From Axinella damicornis (lineage: Eukaryota; Porifera; Demospongiae; Axinellida; Axinellidae): a DNA stretch of 64,000 nt. The translations under genes were made by a program, and so were the position numbers. The stretch covers positions 827,268-891,267 of the forward strand of contig OZ007517.1 of NCBI GenBank assembly GCA_963931865.1, in the 5' to 3' direction. The notes under the pieces are model-generated. The model saw only the letters and a list, made by a program, of their open reading frames with translations, had not been told where the DNA came from and did no database searches. This document shows positions 23,283 through 34,893 of this stretch, piece by piece; position 1 is the stretch's first letter; each line of letters opens with the position of its first letter.

Positions 23283-26200
23283 CCCTCCTCCTCTCTCCAT
23301 CTCTCCTTCCTCCCCTCACCTGGCGGTGAGGTGTTCCCCCTCTTCCTCCTACCCAGCACCAGTTTGACGGGGTTACCACTGTTGCGCAGCACAGCAGCCG
23401 CCTCCATGTTCTCCAGCCCCCTCAAAGGGTGGCCGTCCACTCTCACAATCCGGTCCCCTACGTGAATCCTTCCATCAGTGGCCGCTGCTCCGGTGGAGTT
23501 CAAAGAGGTTATATAGATGCCACTCACCTCCTCTGTGTGTGTGTGTGTGTGTATGTGTGTGTGTGTATATATGTGTGTGTGTAGTGTGTGCGTGCGTGTG
23601 TTGTGTGTATGTGTGTGTGTGGGGAGGGGGATTACAAGCATATTTTTGAACATTTGCTGCATACACGTGTTCTCATCATCATTGTTGACCACTTGTTGCC
23701 ATCTACTTGGCACGTGTTCAAGGGAGTCAGCGAGCTACAGGTACTACGCAGCACTCGATTGAACACAGACTTGGCACATGGAGGCCACAGGTGTTGAGAA
23801 ACGTGTAGAAGATGTTGAGAAACACAGAAAGTTCCGGCCGTGAACCCATATCCCCCACCCCACACCCCTCCTCCAGAATGTAAATCCTCCCCCCCCCCCC
23901 CCCCCCCCCCAACCACTAACCCATACAGCCTTCCTGCCACCCTCCTACCATCCTCCCCTCTTCCTCCCTCACCTTCTGTGTCAGTGTTGATGAGTCCGGC
24001 TATGGTGATTCCCAGGCCTCTGTTCTTGTGAAGCTCAACTTCAAACTCTTCTTCGTCTGAAGACTGATGGGGGGAAAGAGGGAGGGAGGAGGGAGAGAGG
24101 AGGGATGGGGGGACGGAGGAAGGGATATAGATGCTCAATCAGAAGCTAGTGGATGGGCACACAGTTCTAAGATGCCCATGCAGCCTTTCTCTCACGTCAT
24201 TGATCTCTGGAGGGACTCCCAGCTCCTCCTCCACTCTGCTGTTCATCACCCTGGCAACCACAAGGCGGATGGACTTCCCCGCCAGGCTGACTGACCTCAG
24301 CTTGGCTACCACATCCTCGTAGCGCATGTGGATCACACTCTCCTCGTTGATCTGAAGCAGCTGGTCCTCCTGATGCAGTCGGCCATCCTGGAAGGGAGAG
24401 AGGAAAGGTATGTCTTGTCTCAGCCAGAAGGTGGACCATATTCCAGTTAATGCACATCAAAAATTACTAGCAGAATGCAGATTTTACCTTATCTGCGATC
24501 CCTCTGGGCACGATAGAGTGGACCTTCGTTCCCCTGCCATCCCCCCTCGGGATCACCCCAAATCCAAACCCCTGTCCCTCGTTCGGAAGCTCAATTGTCT
24601 CAATCTTATGCTGGCCTCCTTTCTCCCCCACCTCCTCCTCCTCCTCCTCCTCCTCCTCCTCCACTTTCGCTGCCTCCTGCAGTGAGCAAAGCGGTGTGGA
24701 GTATTCCAATTATTGTGCACCTTCAAGATACATACTATACAACACTGGTCCAAGGGATGTCACTCAGACAAACACCTAGTCTCAGTCCCACCCGCTCCTC
24801 GGTTTAGCAACGTGGTTGCATGGTTGGACGGTGATGTAAGCTACGAGTGACTCACAAGTGACTCACAATGACACGCGTGTGCCATTAAATGACATGTAGC
24901 CCATGGACAGTCCTGTATGTCACACTCTTCTGAGAGCAGGTTTCTCCTCTGAGAGCACGATTCTCCTCTGAGAGCACATGATTCTCCTCTGAGAGCACAT
25001 GATTCTCCTCTGAGAGCACATGATACTCCTATGAGAGCACATGATTCTCTTCTGAGAACACATGATACTCCTCTGAGAGCACACGATTCTCCTCTGAGAG
25101 CACATGATTCTCCTCTGAGAGCACATGATACTCCTCTGAGAGCACATGATTCTCCTCTAGGGCACATGATTCTCCTCTGAGAGCACATGATACTCCTCTG
25201 AGAGCATGTCATACTCCTCTCTGAGAGCACATGATTCTCCTCTGAGAGCACACGATTCTCCTCTGAGAGCACATGATACTCCTCTGAGAGCATGTGATAC
25301 TCCTCTCTGAGAGCACATGATTCTCCTCTGAGAGCACACGATTCTCCTCTGAGAGCACATGATACTCCCTGAGAGGCTACCAGCTGCACATGTATCTGAT
25401 TACACAGTCCATCAGCATCAGATGGCACCCAAATTGCTTCAAAGTAACTGTTGCTGAGTTACCCAAATTAAGACTGCCCCTGAAATGTACACCTCCATGG
25501 GATGAGAGGCCAGCCAGACTCCCCACGAACATCGGCATGGCAACCGCTACTCTAGGTCATCAGATACGTTCAGCAGTGCTATGCCTGGTATGTTTTTAAA
25601 AGGATGCCGTTTGTGGGGGTAATAGGTTGACATTAAAATTCAAAACATTTCTGAGTGTGCACTAGTTCAGTCTGCAACAACATTGAATTGGACTCATCTT
25701 TGCGGCGAGCAATTTACTCTGTCAGAGAAGAGACATTGAAGAGAAGCTATTCAGCTATGGTTTAACCAATCAGAGGATCGTACTTAACATCTCGACAGGA
25801 AGTGCAAGTGCCTAAGTTGGTAGTAATTAGTAGTTATTACCGCAGCTAAACATGTCCGAAACAAATCATGAACAAAACTTACAGCATCTGTCTCCTCACT
25901 CTCTTCCTCGTCACCATTCATGGACTTCTGGACCTGTGACTGTGTGGGAGGTGATGGCTGCCATTGCTGTCTCAAGTGAGGAGACTTTGTGGGAGACTGG
26001 GTGAGAGGGGAGGGGGGAGGGTGCGAGGAGAGCTGGTCCCTCACAACGACTAGCTCCACCCTTCCTCTCACGGACTGCATGCGCAGGAGCTTGACGGCGT
26101 CAACATGAGGTACTCCCTCCAGAGAATGGCCATTGATCGAGATGATTTGGTCACTGCGCTTCAGCCTTCCATCCCTGTGGTGGAGATCAACGGCACAGGA

Positions 26201-29200
26201 AGAGACACAGGCTAGAGTTGGGAGGGTATGGGACACCATCCAGCTGGTATGATTGTACAGACACCATCCAGCTGGTATGATTGTACAGACACCATCCAGC
26301 TGGTATGATTGTACAGACACCATCCAGCTGGTATGATTGTACAGACACCATCCAGCTGGTATGATTGTACAGACACCATCCAGCTGGTATGATTGTACAG
26401 ACACCATCCAGCCGGTATGATTGTACAGACACCATCCAGCTGGTATGATTGTACAGACACCATCCAGCTGGTATGATTGTACAGACACCATCCAGCTGGT
26501 ATGATTGTACAGACACCATCCAGCTGGTATGATTGTACAGACACCATCCAGCTGGTATGATTGTACAGACACCATCCAGCTGGTATGATTGTACAGACAC
26601 CATCCAGCTGGTATGATTGTACAGACACCATCCAGCTGGTATGATTGTACAGACACCATCCAGCTGGTATGATTGTACAGACACCATCCAGCTGGTATGA
26701 TTGTACAGACACCATCCAGCTGGTATGATTGTACAGACACCATCCAGCTGGTATGATTGTACAGACACCATCCAGCTGGTATGATTGTACAGACACCATC
26801 CAGCTGGTATGATTGTACAGACACCATCCAGCTGGTATGATTGTACAGACACCATCCAGCTGGTATGATTGTACAGACACCATCCAGCTGGTATGATTGT
26901 ACAGACACCATCCAGCTGGTATGATTGTACAGACACCATCCAGCTGGTATGATTGTACAGACACCATCCAGCTGGTATGATTGTACAGACACCATCCAGC
27001 TGGTATGATTGTACAGACACCATCCAGCTGGTATGATTGTACAGACACCATCCAGCTGGTATGATTGTACAGACACCATCCAGCTGGTATGATTGTACAG
27101 ACACCATCCAGCTGGTATGATTGTACAGACACCATCCAGCTGGTATGATTGTACAGACACCATCCAGCTGGTATGATTGTACAGACACCATCCAGCTGGT
27201 ATGATTGTACAGACACCATCCAGCTGGTATGATTGTACAGACACCATCCAGCTGGTATGATTGTACAGACACCATCCAGCTGGTATGATTGTACAGACAC
27301 CATCCAGCTGGTATGATTGTACAGACACCATCCAGCTGGTATGATTGTACAGACACCATCCAGCTGGTATGATTGTACAGACACCATCCAGCTGGTATGT
27401 GGATGTGCAATTGAAAGATTGCTAAGTGGAAAGCAAGGCGGCATCTTTGTATGTCTTTTCCAGAGCCCAGGAATTTTTAATGGATCTTTTTCTCCTACCA
27501 GGAGCGTGTAACACCCTAGCCTCGTTCCCAGGCCATGTGCCTGGGAACGAGGCTAGTAACACCCCACCCCCTAATATGTTGATACCAAACTGATAGGCAG
27601 TACTGATATAGATGCAGATGTATGTATAACTTACATGTACATCTTTTACTGCAGACTTACTAGCTTCGTTCCCAGGCCCCATGTTCGCATGGGGCAGGTC
27701 TGGGAACGGGACTACAGACTTACTGTACTATCACTGAGAATGACATTTCCAGACATAGGTGCTTATATACACTCAACACTTTGCATGGTTGAGTAGGTGG
27801 GTCAGCGCTTCCCATACATTCCACGCATACCTCCACCGAATCACAACGCATGCTGTGCGTATGTTATCCCTAACTCCTGGAATGCTAAGAGTGCGGGGGA
27901 AGGACAACCAGTTAATCAGACACGCTGCTAGCCCGCCATGCAAAACCTCCTTCAGATCCAGCCTCGTACATAGACCTACCGGCTAGACTGTCATCCAAAA
28001 CCTCCCCTTCATCCAGCCAGACCTTCCTGCTAGCCTGCGGTGCAAAACCTCCTTCATCCAGCCAGACCTTCCTGCTAGTCTGGCGTGCAATAGCCCTCTT
28101 CACATACCTTCCTGCTTGTCACAGCATTGACCATGTCATAGAGTGACACTGTGACACCACGACACACAAACATACCTCTCTGCTAGTCCTCCAGGCTGCA
28201 GATCTTGGACAAGCAGCCCCAGCTCTCCTCTCTGTTCGTTCTTCAGCCCCTTCACTCTGAACCCCAGACCATCATCTCCCTTCTCGAGGCATATTACCAT
28301 CCTGGTCTTGTGGCTGTGCATGGTTGGGAGATCCTGGGTCACTGCTCCGTCCGTCATCGGAGGAGCCAATGGACGAAAGACCGACAGAGGTGGATATGTT
28401 ACAACACTGTCTGGAGAATCAAGCAGCTTATCATATGATTTTGCTCTCCTCTGGGGCATTAAGGGAGAGTACCCATAGGGGGGAGGAGGTCTTAGGGGTG
28501 TGGCATCCAGTTCCGGGGGCTCAACCTGCTGTTGATGGGAGAGGTAGGAAGGAGGGAGTCGCAACGGAGAGGGATTACCGGGAGAAGGGTGACTCGTGTT
28601 CAGATTCACGCCAGCTTGGAGATGGTGGTGAGGGTTCCATGCGGGCACTGGTTTGGAACTTGGACTGGTTATGACTGTGGGGGGATGGTGGAACGGTTCC
28701 AGGTCACCAAAGTCCAGTTTGATTCCAAGACTGTGGATGTTGGGTTGTGACCCCAAAACCATCCCGTTGGAGAGAACGCTATCCGAAGACTTCTTTCTCA
28801 TGAAATGGTAGTCTGTCGGAGGTGATGGTCTCTCAATCAGTGTACTGGTACTGCTAGACAAGTTGCGAGTCCTAGTCTCGAGTAAGGTAGGGTTGACCCC
28901 ATTTGAAAGATTTGACGGTCGCATTTTTCCCTTCTCAGGAGACAGTGGGTGTGGCTGGATTCCATTCACAGCTGGTGGTGAGACGGCTCTAGGATCGACC
29001 AGCTTGGGTAGAATGGGGACATCCTTGCTCCTGGCCTGCAACAAGCTAGACGGTGGTGCGCCATTTTCAACAACTCTTGACTTACCCCCTCCATCCGCCA
29101 TGTCTGGTGACGCAGTAGAGTCATCCATGGCATTGGAACGAAGCACTTTCCTCTTCAACACCGGTGAGTTCTTGGGAGTAACCGCATTCCTAAGAGCCTT

Positions 29201-32052
29201 CAAAGACTGTCTCCGTGCGACCTGTCTCCTGCGCTTCTCAGTCGGGGACAGTTGCTTGTCTTCTGCACTCCCAACTGTAATTCCAGAAAGAACCAAGTTT
29301 GATGCCTCCACAATCTTCGTCATGTCCTCGTTCGAGCTTCCTCCCATGACAAACTGCTGGAAGATGGGGCTGACGAGGATCTGCTGGAGGTAGTCAATTT
29401 CTTCATCGTAACCTTCATCTCCAAGAGAGTGAACGCGATCACGGTAGTGCTCAAGGAGTTTGAAAAGCCTCTCTGGAGGGAGGGAGGGAGGGAGGGAGGG
29501 AGGGAGGGAGGGAGGGAGGGAGGGAGGGAGGAGAAAGGAAGGACGGTAACAGCAATGTGATACAGGTAAGGCTCTTAGTCCCACCACTCTCATTTTCATC
29601 CTGCATGGCACAAAGGAACCAGGACAGTTCCTTGGCAACTGACCTCTACACACCAAACACAAACGTTTTAGTATGTGCTCAGGCTGCCCTTGCAGAGTGA
29701 TAAAGCAAGGGGCTCTCCCTACTTTTCTGTACTGCAAGCAATGGTAGGGGGCCCAGGCCTGGAAACGAGGCTAGGGGTCTGGGAACGAGGCTAGGGGTCT
29801 GGGAACGAGGCTAGGGGCCTGGGAACGAGGCTAGGGGCCTGGGAACGAGGCTAGGGGTCTGGGAACGAGGCTAGGGGCCTGGGAACGAGGCTAGGGGCCT
29901 GGGAACGAGGCTAGGGGTCTGGGAACGAGGCTGGGGGCCTGGGAACAAGACTAGTGTTACACTGCACAGGCCATCACAGTGCATTCCACCATATCCAACA
30001 CGCACAGCCGCCCACAACATAAACAATGCCATGGGAAGTACAAGGTCATGTAGGGTGCCAATGTGTACACACACTCCACAACACCTGTCAGGCTTCAAAC
30101 AACATCCCAACAATTAGCACTGCACAATTATAGCACCCTATGAGTTAGGGTGGAAATACTCTACTCCCAATATTTGCACACTAAATTGGTCATGTATTAG
30201 TCACAGTCCCAGACCCTGGAAGGTAGCTAAGTCTAATGGTATGCCCATGGTGTTGCTGGTATGGTAGACAGGATGGAAGTTGCAAGAGGAAGATTTCTCA
30301 CAGTACCTAACCCTGGCTTCCTAATTGCAGGAACTACCCCCTATTCAGTTTAACAAGCAATTTAAGTGCTTTAACTTCCTGTCTAGGGGTGTAGTGCAGT
30401 AATCTGATTGGTTGAACCATAGCTGAATACTTTCCATTGAGTGCAACAGAAGGGGCTGCAACTCGTACGATGGCAAGCATTCCACAGCGCATTCAGAACT
30501 CAACAACCAATTGTGCTCTGCCTTGGAAGCAATGCTTAGCTCATTGACACCTGCCTGCATTGAGTGGACGCCCTCTTTCACAAATACAAGCACTTCATAG
30601 GTTTTGAATACGGATGGTGTCTTAGCAGGGACAAGCATAAATGCGTTGTGTACGTGTTTACAAAAGAACCAACACAGTTGTGATAATACTGCCTTCAGGA
30701 AAACAACTACGTCATAGATAGTATCTATTAGACTCGCTCCAGGCCCTCTCCCAGCTTTCGTCGCCCATATACACTGCAAGCGATGGAAAGCTGGACGGGG
30801 CCAGGGAACGAGGCCGAGTATCCATGGTTACAAACATGAATTGGGACTAGCTGCATACATGATAAACGAAAATAGGATCTGATATTTTTCATCGAAGACT
30901 AGTTATCAGAATATTGAATGCATTAGGATGGACTACAATTTCAGAGGAGAACCGTTATGGAACAGGGCATTGGCAGATGGTAATCCTCTGTGCAGAGCTG
31001 GTATGCTCTAGCTAGCACAGAGGTGGGTCTTGGCCCAAGACAAAACCAATTCCATTGCAGATCACTATCACACGCAGGGAAGGAAAGGTTGCAGGGAAGG
31101 AAAGGTTTGGAAGCGGATGAAGGGTTGAGAGCAAGACTATGTGGTCTGAGACCAGGTGATATGTGAAGAGTTAAAGTGTCAATCACCATTCAAAGGAAGT
31201 TAGTCTCCTGACATGTTGAAGTGCTAACAAGTACACACCAACCACGATGACATCATAGGCAGGTGTCTCTTAGCTTTGTTCCAAGGCAGTAGGACAACTC
31301 TACACAGATGTAACGTCATGGCAATCGCACTATGCCATTCAAGCAGTGAAGGCAGGATTAGTGCACAGGATAATTCCACCTGCTGAGCATGAGAACGGTC
31401 CTTTCCTGTTCGCTAAAGCAACTATTCACTGCAGGCTCTGCTATGGAAGGCAGGTAGAAGTCCAACATACAGAGCAGCTACGTATACACTAGCACAGTCG
31501 AGAGATCTATTGCGATGAATGGGGGGACCGTACCGTGACTGTGACGTTTCAACATATGACAAGATTGGATTGTCATGTGACAACGTTCTGAAAGTTGATT
31601 GGTCCTGCCAACTTTCTGGCAGCAGAAGTATAGCTGATGGGACATTCCTGCTTAGAAATAAAATTACCTATCTATGCTTGTAAGTTGCCAGGTCGTTCTC
31701 CTACGGCCTAGGACGAGGCTAGGTGTTTCTGGATGCGCAAGGGACCGACAGAATGCATTCACACACCACCATCAACATAACCAGACCCCACTCCACACGG
31801 AGGGAAGAGGAAATTATGGGGTCTGTCAATGATTCGTACACCACCATCAACTGAAGACACCCATATTGTACAATCACCCATCTGCCTGGGCCTCTGTGAG
31901 GGAAGACCAACACAGCAAGCCCACAGTTTCGTGCCCACACACTCTCCCCCTCTTCCACATGCACACATGTATAATTCTATTCTCTCTCAGGTTCCTACTG
32001 AATTCCATAGCCTCAGGGACAGTTTCCAGTACATACCTGTATTGACTGCCAT
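11430..32052 (-). CDS. MPDZ/PATJ-like scaffold: L27 + 12 PDZ domains, 24 exons
   Basis: Multi-PDZ scaffold of the Crumbs polarity complex type, about 2745 residues (human MPDZ about 2070). Exons: 32052-32037, 29472-28176, 26174-25883, 24676-24488, 24387-24196, 24063-23973, 23532-23320, 23184-22922, 22850-22760, 22375-22287, 22036-21934, 21384-21206, 20933-20562, 20277-20137, 19214-19035, 18902-16701, 16542-16012, 15713-15465, 15228-15072, 14409-14203, 13623-13330, 13050-12803, 12632-12259, 11697-11430. L27 (residues about 6-60: RLFKLLEHY..LQQILVSPIF) is followed by PDZ domains near 395, 553, 666, 850, 1110, 1487, 1910, 2050, 2160, 2352, 2460 and 2657. Their order, and blocks such as GELGLLVQDL (PDZ1) and GSPHGDLPIF (last PDZ), parallel MPDZ PDZ1-11 and 13, so one MPDZ PDZ is missing. 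An Arg/Glu-rich coiled coil (about 985-1060) precedes PDZ5. At least eight PPxY motifs lie in the linkers. Exon 1 has 16 coding nt (MAVNT); it is chosen because its GTATGT donor and phase fit the L27 exon. Confidence 0.92.
13088..13329. repeat. tRNA-like SINE piece in scaffold intron 21
   Basis: GTGTAGCCAAGTG and, about 50 nt on, GGTTCGAGTCCCACC are A-box and B-box like. The stretch that follows (gttttctccaggtttctggt) looks like a SINE body. No coding content is seen. Confidence 0.5.
15245..15950. repeat. Purine-rich GGGA/GGAA low-complexity in introns 17 and 18
   Basis: The two introns that flank exon 18 (15465-15713) are almost pure GGGA/GGAA on the plus strand, hence pyrimidine tracts on the sense strand. 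At 15715-15945 the tract runs straight into the acceptor of exon 18. The open frames here (SLPPSL repeats) are artefacts of the repeat. Confidence 0.85.
19270..20136. repeat. 37-bp minisatellite beside the exon 14 splice donor
   Basis: The unit is 37 bp; 22 full units lie between 19288 and 20102. Variants are CATAG/CACAG and CCTGCACTG/CCAGCACTG. On the sense (minus) strand each unit carries TGCAGGTGGGTGGGG, the same word as the true donor of exon 14 (TGCAG|GTGGGTGG at 20137/20136). Confidence 0.9.
20281..20535. repeat. GTGAGGG-rich minisatellite in scaffold intron 13
   Basis: Irregular repeats of GGTGAGTG, GTATAAGGGTGTGAG and GGGTGGGAGG fill nearly the whole intron between exons 13 and 14. 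No coding sense is seen. Confidence 0.8.
20995..21180. mobile_element. Fold-back repeat in scaffold intron 12
   Basis: Two ACTGGAGGTGTAGAAGGCCT blocks lie about 80 bp apart, with CTCCAGTTTTTGATAGCTTA and its approximate complement TAAGTGATCAAAAACTGGAG around them. The right end has GGGAACGAGGCTAG, the arm word of the hairpin family at 10303. Confidence 0.65.
22040..22235. repeat. (GA)n / GGAGAG low-complexity in scaffold intron 10
   Basis: A pure AG run at about 22049-22084 is followed by impure GGAGAGGAG, next to the acceptor of exon 11. On the sense strand it is a polypyrimidine tract. Confidence 0.8.
24925..25375. repeat. About 21-bp minisatellite in scaffold intron 3
   Basis: The unit is near GATTCTCCTCTGAGAGCACA with indels (TACTCC for TTCTCC; some units 20 or 23 bp), about 21 copies. 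Because the unit is mostly 21 bp, one minus-strand frame stays open as SCALRGE repeats; I treat this as non-coding intron. Confidence 0.85.
26232..27398. repeat. 28-bp minisatellite in scaffold intron 2
   Basis: 41 complete 28-bp units plus a partial one, of the form GACACCATCCAGCTGGTATG plus ATTGTACA. The copies are nearly identical; I see a single variant (CAGCCGG near 26410). The unit has no stop codon in any of the three minus-strand frames, so overlapping open frames of 400-515 codons arise. One of them continues in frame into exon 3. Intron 2 as a whole has no other coding signal. Confidence 0.92.
27518..27712. mobile_element. Two hairpin-family copies in scaffold intron 2
   Basis: 27518-27556 pairs TAGCCTCGTTCCCAGGCC with GGCCTGGGAACGAGGCTA-like arms over a tiny loop. 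27662-27714 pairs TAGCTTCGTTCCCAGGCCCC with GGTCTGGGAACGGGACTA. There is no coding content. Confidence 0.8.
27900..28175. repeat. Short direct repeats beside exon 2 donor
   Basis: CCTCCTTCATCCAGCCAGAC and CCTTCCTGCTAG-type words recur three to four times between about 27945 and 28110. The last resembles the exon 2 end ctctgctagtcc. No gene is seen. Confidence 0.5.
29473..32036. other. Scaffold intron 1
   Basis: 2.56 kb. It begins with a (GGGA)n tract (29475-29531), then a tandem array of about nine 20-bp units (29757-29945) made of GGGAACGAGGCTAGGGG words, and a hairpin copy at 30733-30815. The open frame at 30345-30779 on the minus strand shows no known domain. I see no second gene. Confidence 0.7.
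29757..29945. repeat. 20-bp tandem array of hairpin-arm sequence
   Basis: Nine or so copies of CTGGGAACGAGGCTAGGGGC/T. The unit is one arm of the dispersed CCTCGTTCCCAGG hairpin, so a single arm has been amplified in tandem. Confidence 0.88.
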
Positions 32053-32444
32053 GGTTCACACCAGCACGGAGGTCTGTCCGTTTCGTAAACAGCGGTTTGT
32101 GCTGTTGCCTCAGTAATATTCCATACTCGCCAACAATTAGCTTGCAGTTCCACATTCCTTCCTTCAGAAAAATTTTTAAAATGTGCCGCCTATGACGTCA
32201 CAAGTATGAGCGTCATAAATACGTTACGTATTCAAAGTTTATCCTATTCTAATTATCCGAAGTAACATTTAAATTGCTTGGTCATCATCTTCTTCTTGCA
32301 ACGCGATCCACTGTAGCGCAGACACGTCAGTACGTGGTGGCAGCACAGCTACGATAAAAGCAGCCTTGGCACCAGAGGACAGCTGCAATATACTGGTGGA
32401 GAATCGGCAAGAACTTGAAGAGGGGAACTTTTAGTGAAGGAAGA
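32053..32444. promoter_or_regulatory. Shared promoter region, scaffold gene / SARAF
   Basis: 392 bp separate the two divergent start codons, so both 5' UTRs and core promoters must lie here or upstream of hidden first exons. A palindromic TGACGTCA (CRE/ATF-type word) lies at 32193-32200, near the middle. No clear TATA box is placed for either side. Confidence 0.6.
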
Positions 32445-34893
32445 ATGAAGGCTGGACTTGCTGTCTTTCTGTGCTGTATCCAGCTACTGATCCCATTGTG
32501 TTATGCATGTAAGTATCTAACTTTAAAACTGTGGTCTCATTCCCAGACTGAGGAGGTCTTGGAATGAGGCTTATAGCCTGCATTTCCCACCAAACAGTAT
32601 GAAGCATCGTACTTGTGTGTGCAAGATGCATCGTCTCAACATGGAAGGGAGAGACTTATCTTGCTTCACATTCACAGGGGGTAATAGCGGAAATAAGGAC
32701 CGTGTGCTTCTGGAACAAATCTCGGCCATCACTCTTGAGCAGGGCAAAATGACCAATGCACGGAGAACGTCAGCCATTCCCCAGGTCATACACACATAGC
32801 TAGTCAAGGCTCCAAATAATGCACACCAATAGTGTGATTGTTGTTTCTCTCTGTCTGTCTCTGCAGATGAGGTGTGTAGGTGGTACGGCTGGCTGCCATG
32901 CCTTTCAGCCCAGGGTGGTCCAGTGTATCAACAGAGGCTCTGATGGCTATGATGTGCAGGTGCCTGTGTGTGGTGTGTGTGTGTGGTGTGGTGGGGGGGG
33001 GGGGGGGGGGGGGTACATTCTCAAATGTCACACTGATTAGAAAGTTTTGGCTGCTTCTAATGATTCTTGTACCTGTACGTCCTTCTGTTCAGTGGGAGTG
33101 CAAGACAGAAATGGACTCGGCCTACCAGTTTGGCCGCATCCAGGTGTCCTGTGAGGGGTATGACTATCCTGATGACCCTTACGTCCTTAGGGGGTCCTGC
33201 GGGGTAAGCCTGATACTGTCCCACTTTGCACACATTCAGCACCCCTTTGCCCGTATGCTCTTCCTTTTTTAGTCCCTCCTCCCTCCCACCACCCACCCAC
33301 CCCCGTCCTCACTCACTCCTCCCTTCCTACTCCCTCCCACACACCCCCATCCTCCCACCTTCCTCTCCACACTCCCCTGTCCTCCCTCCCACACACCCCC
33401 ATCCTCCCTCCTCCCACCTTCCTCCCCAACTCCCCTGTCCTCCCTCAATCCTCCCTCCCTCACTTCCTCCTCCTCCCTGCTCCTCTCTCGCTCACTTCCT
33501 CCTCCTCCCTCCCTCCTCCTTCCTCCTCCCTCCCTCCCTCCTCCCCCCTCCTCCCTCCCTCCCTCCTCCTCCCTCCCTCCTCCCTCCTCCTCCCTCCTCC
33601 CTCCCTCTCTCCCTCCTCCTCCCTCCCTCACCCCTCCTTCCTCCCTCCTCTCCCATCCATGCACACCCTCTCCTCCATAGTTGGAGTATGAACTAGACAT
33701 GACAAAAGCAGGCTACCAGCAGCAACATGGAGGAGGAGGAGGAGGAGGAGGACACGATCAGTACTACCACGACCGCTCTCCTCCCTACTATGAGCGACAG
33801 TCAGGAGGCTGGGGCGTAGGGAAGCTGATCACACTGGTGATACTGGGGACGTGTATCTACTGGATTGTAAAGTGCTGCTTCTTTGGAGTTGGCTCAGGAA
33901 GGAGGGCTCAGCACTCCACTGCCCCTCCCCAAAGCTCTTCGTCAGCCTACCCTAGTGAGAAGCTGCTCCTCTCTAGGAGATCACATGATGTCACCTGATC
34001 CTTTCCCCCTCTCCATTTTTAAGGTGATTCTGGCACTGGTGCCCCTCCACCGGCCACGGGAGGAGGAGGTGGTGGAGGATTTTGGACAGGTACGTAGTGT
34101 GTACGGTACCCCTCCCTTGCAGCTTAGTTTGTATGTGGTGAAATCTGGTCTTTTCCAATCACAGGGGCTGCAGCTGGAGGGTTGCTAGGTTACCTCTTTG
34201 GTGGAAACAGGGGAAACAGGGGATATGGGGGATACGGAGGATATGGAGGATAGTAAGTCGTCTTCTGTGTTGTTTGGACGAGCTAGCTATGTAGTGTATA
34301 GTGAAGGTTAGCAGGACAGCATGATGACATCATTGTTTTTCCGCCGTGAAAAAAAAAGATGTCATCATGCTAGTATAGCAACTAGCAGGTGACGCTTCAG
34401 TTGAGACAGGTGTATTGATAACTAGCAATCTATGGGCTTGTACTTCCTGTCTAGACACTGAGTGCTGCCCCGTGATTGGTCAAACCTTTTGTTACCTCTT
34501 TTTCAGTGGTACAAGGTACGGTCCCTCGTGGGGAGGGGGACACACCTACGGCCATCGTTCTACTGGCTGGGGAGGTGGGTCCAGTTGGGGAGGCGGGTCT
34601 AGCTGGAGCTCGGGGGGCTCTCGGAGGAGCACCGGGTCAAGCTCACGCTCCACATCCGGTAGGTGATCTGGGGAAGTGGGAGTGTGTACACATGGAATGC
34701 TAATTAAGAGGGAGGAAACCAAGCAGCTGTTTGTACTATGAATAATACTAGGAATATGATTAGTTAGTACTATTGTATTTGTTGTTCGTTTTTGTTGTCT
34801 TTTTGTTGTCTCTTCTAATTTGTTGTCCCTTCTTTGTTTTGTGAACTGTTCTCTCTCGTCCACGCAGGTTTTGGAGGCACCAGCCGGCGATGA
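32445..34893 (+). CDS. SARAF: SARAF (TMEM66), store-operated Ca2+ entry regulator, 9 exons
   Basis: SARAF is an ER membrane protein that slows store-operated calcium entry by acting on STIM/Orai. Exons: 32445-32508, 32678-32784, 32867-32959, 33093-33203, 33681-33954, 34024-34089, 34165-34252, 34507-34658, 34868-34893; 326 residues (human 339). A signal peptide (MKAGLAVFLCCIQLLIPLCY) leads into the lumenal domain: MRCVGGTAGCHAF, VVQCINRGSDGYDVQ, WECKTEMDSAY, VSCEGYDYPDD, YVLRGSCG. One membrane span follows (LITLVILGTCIYWIVKCC, about residue 172), then a Gly/Ser/Trp-rich cytosolic tail with FWTG..GLLGYLFGGNR as in human SARAF, ending GFGGTSRR. All nine exons join in phase. The eight-Gly run after the lumenal domain comes from a GGA repeat. 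Confidence 0.95.
33260..33665. repeat. Pyrimidine-rich CCTCC repeat in SARAF intron 4
   Basis: About 400 bp of CCTCCCTCC/CCTCCTCC with two longer direct blocks (CCTCCCACCTTCCTC near 33351 and 33410). It ends at the exon 5 acceptor. No coding content. Confidence 0.85.

Noticed and set aside
26187..27444. 400-515-codon frames on the minus strand (repeats of SWMVSVQSYQLDGVCT)
   Set aside because: Entirely made of the 28-bp intron satellite; three overlapping frames are open because the unit lacks stops, not because a protein is kept.
30345..30779. 144-codon minus-strand frame in scaffold intron 1
   Set aside because: No domain, signal or splice partner is recognisable; kept only as a possible chance frame.
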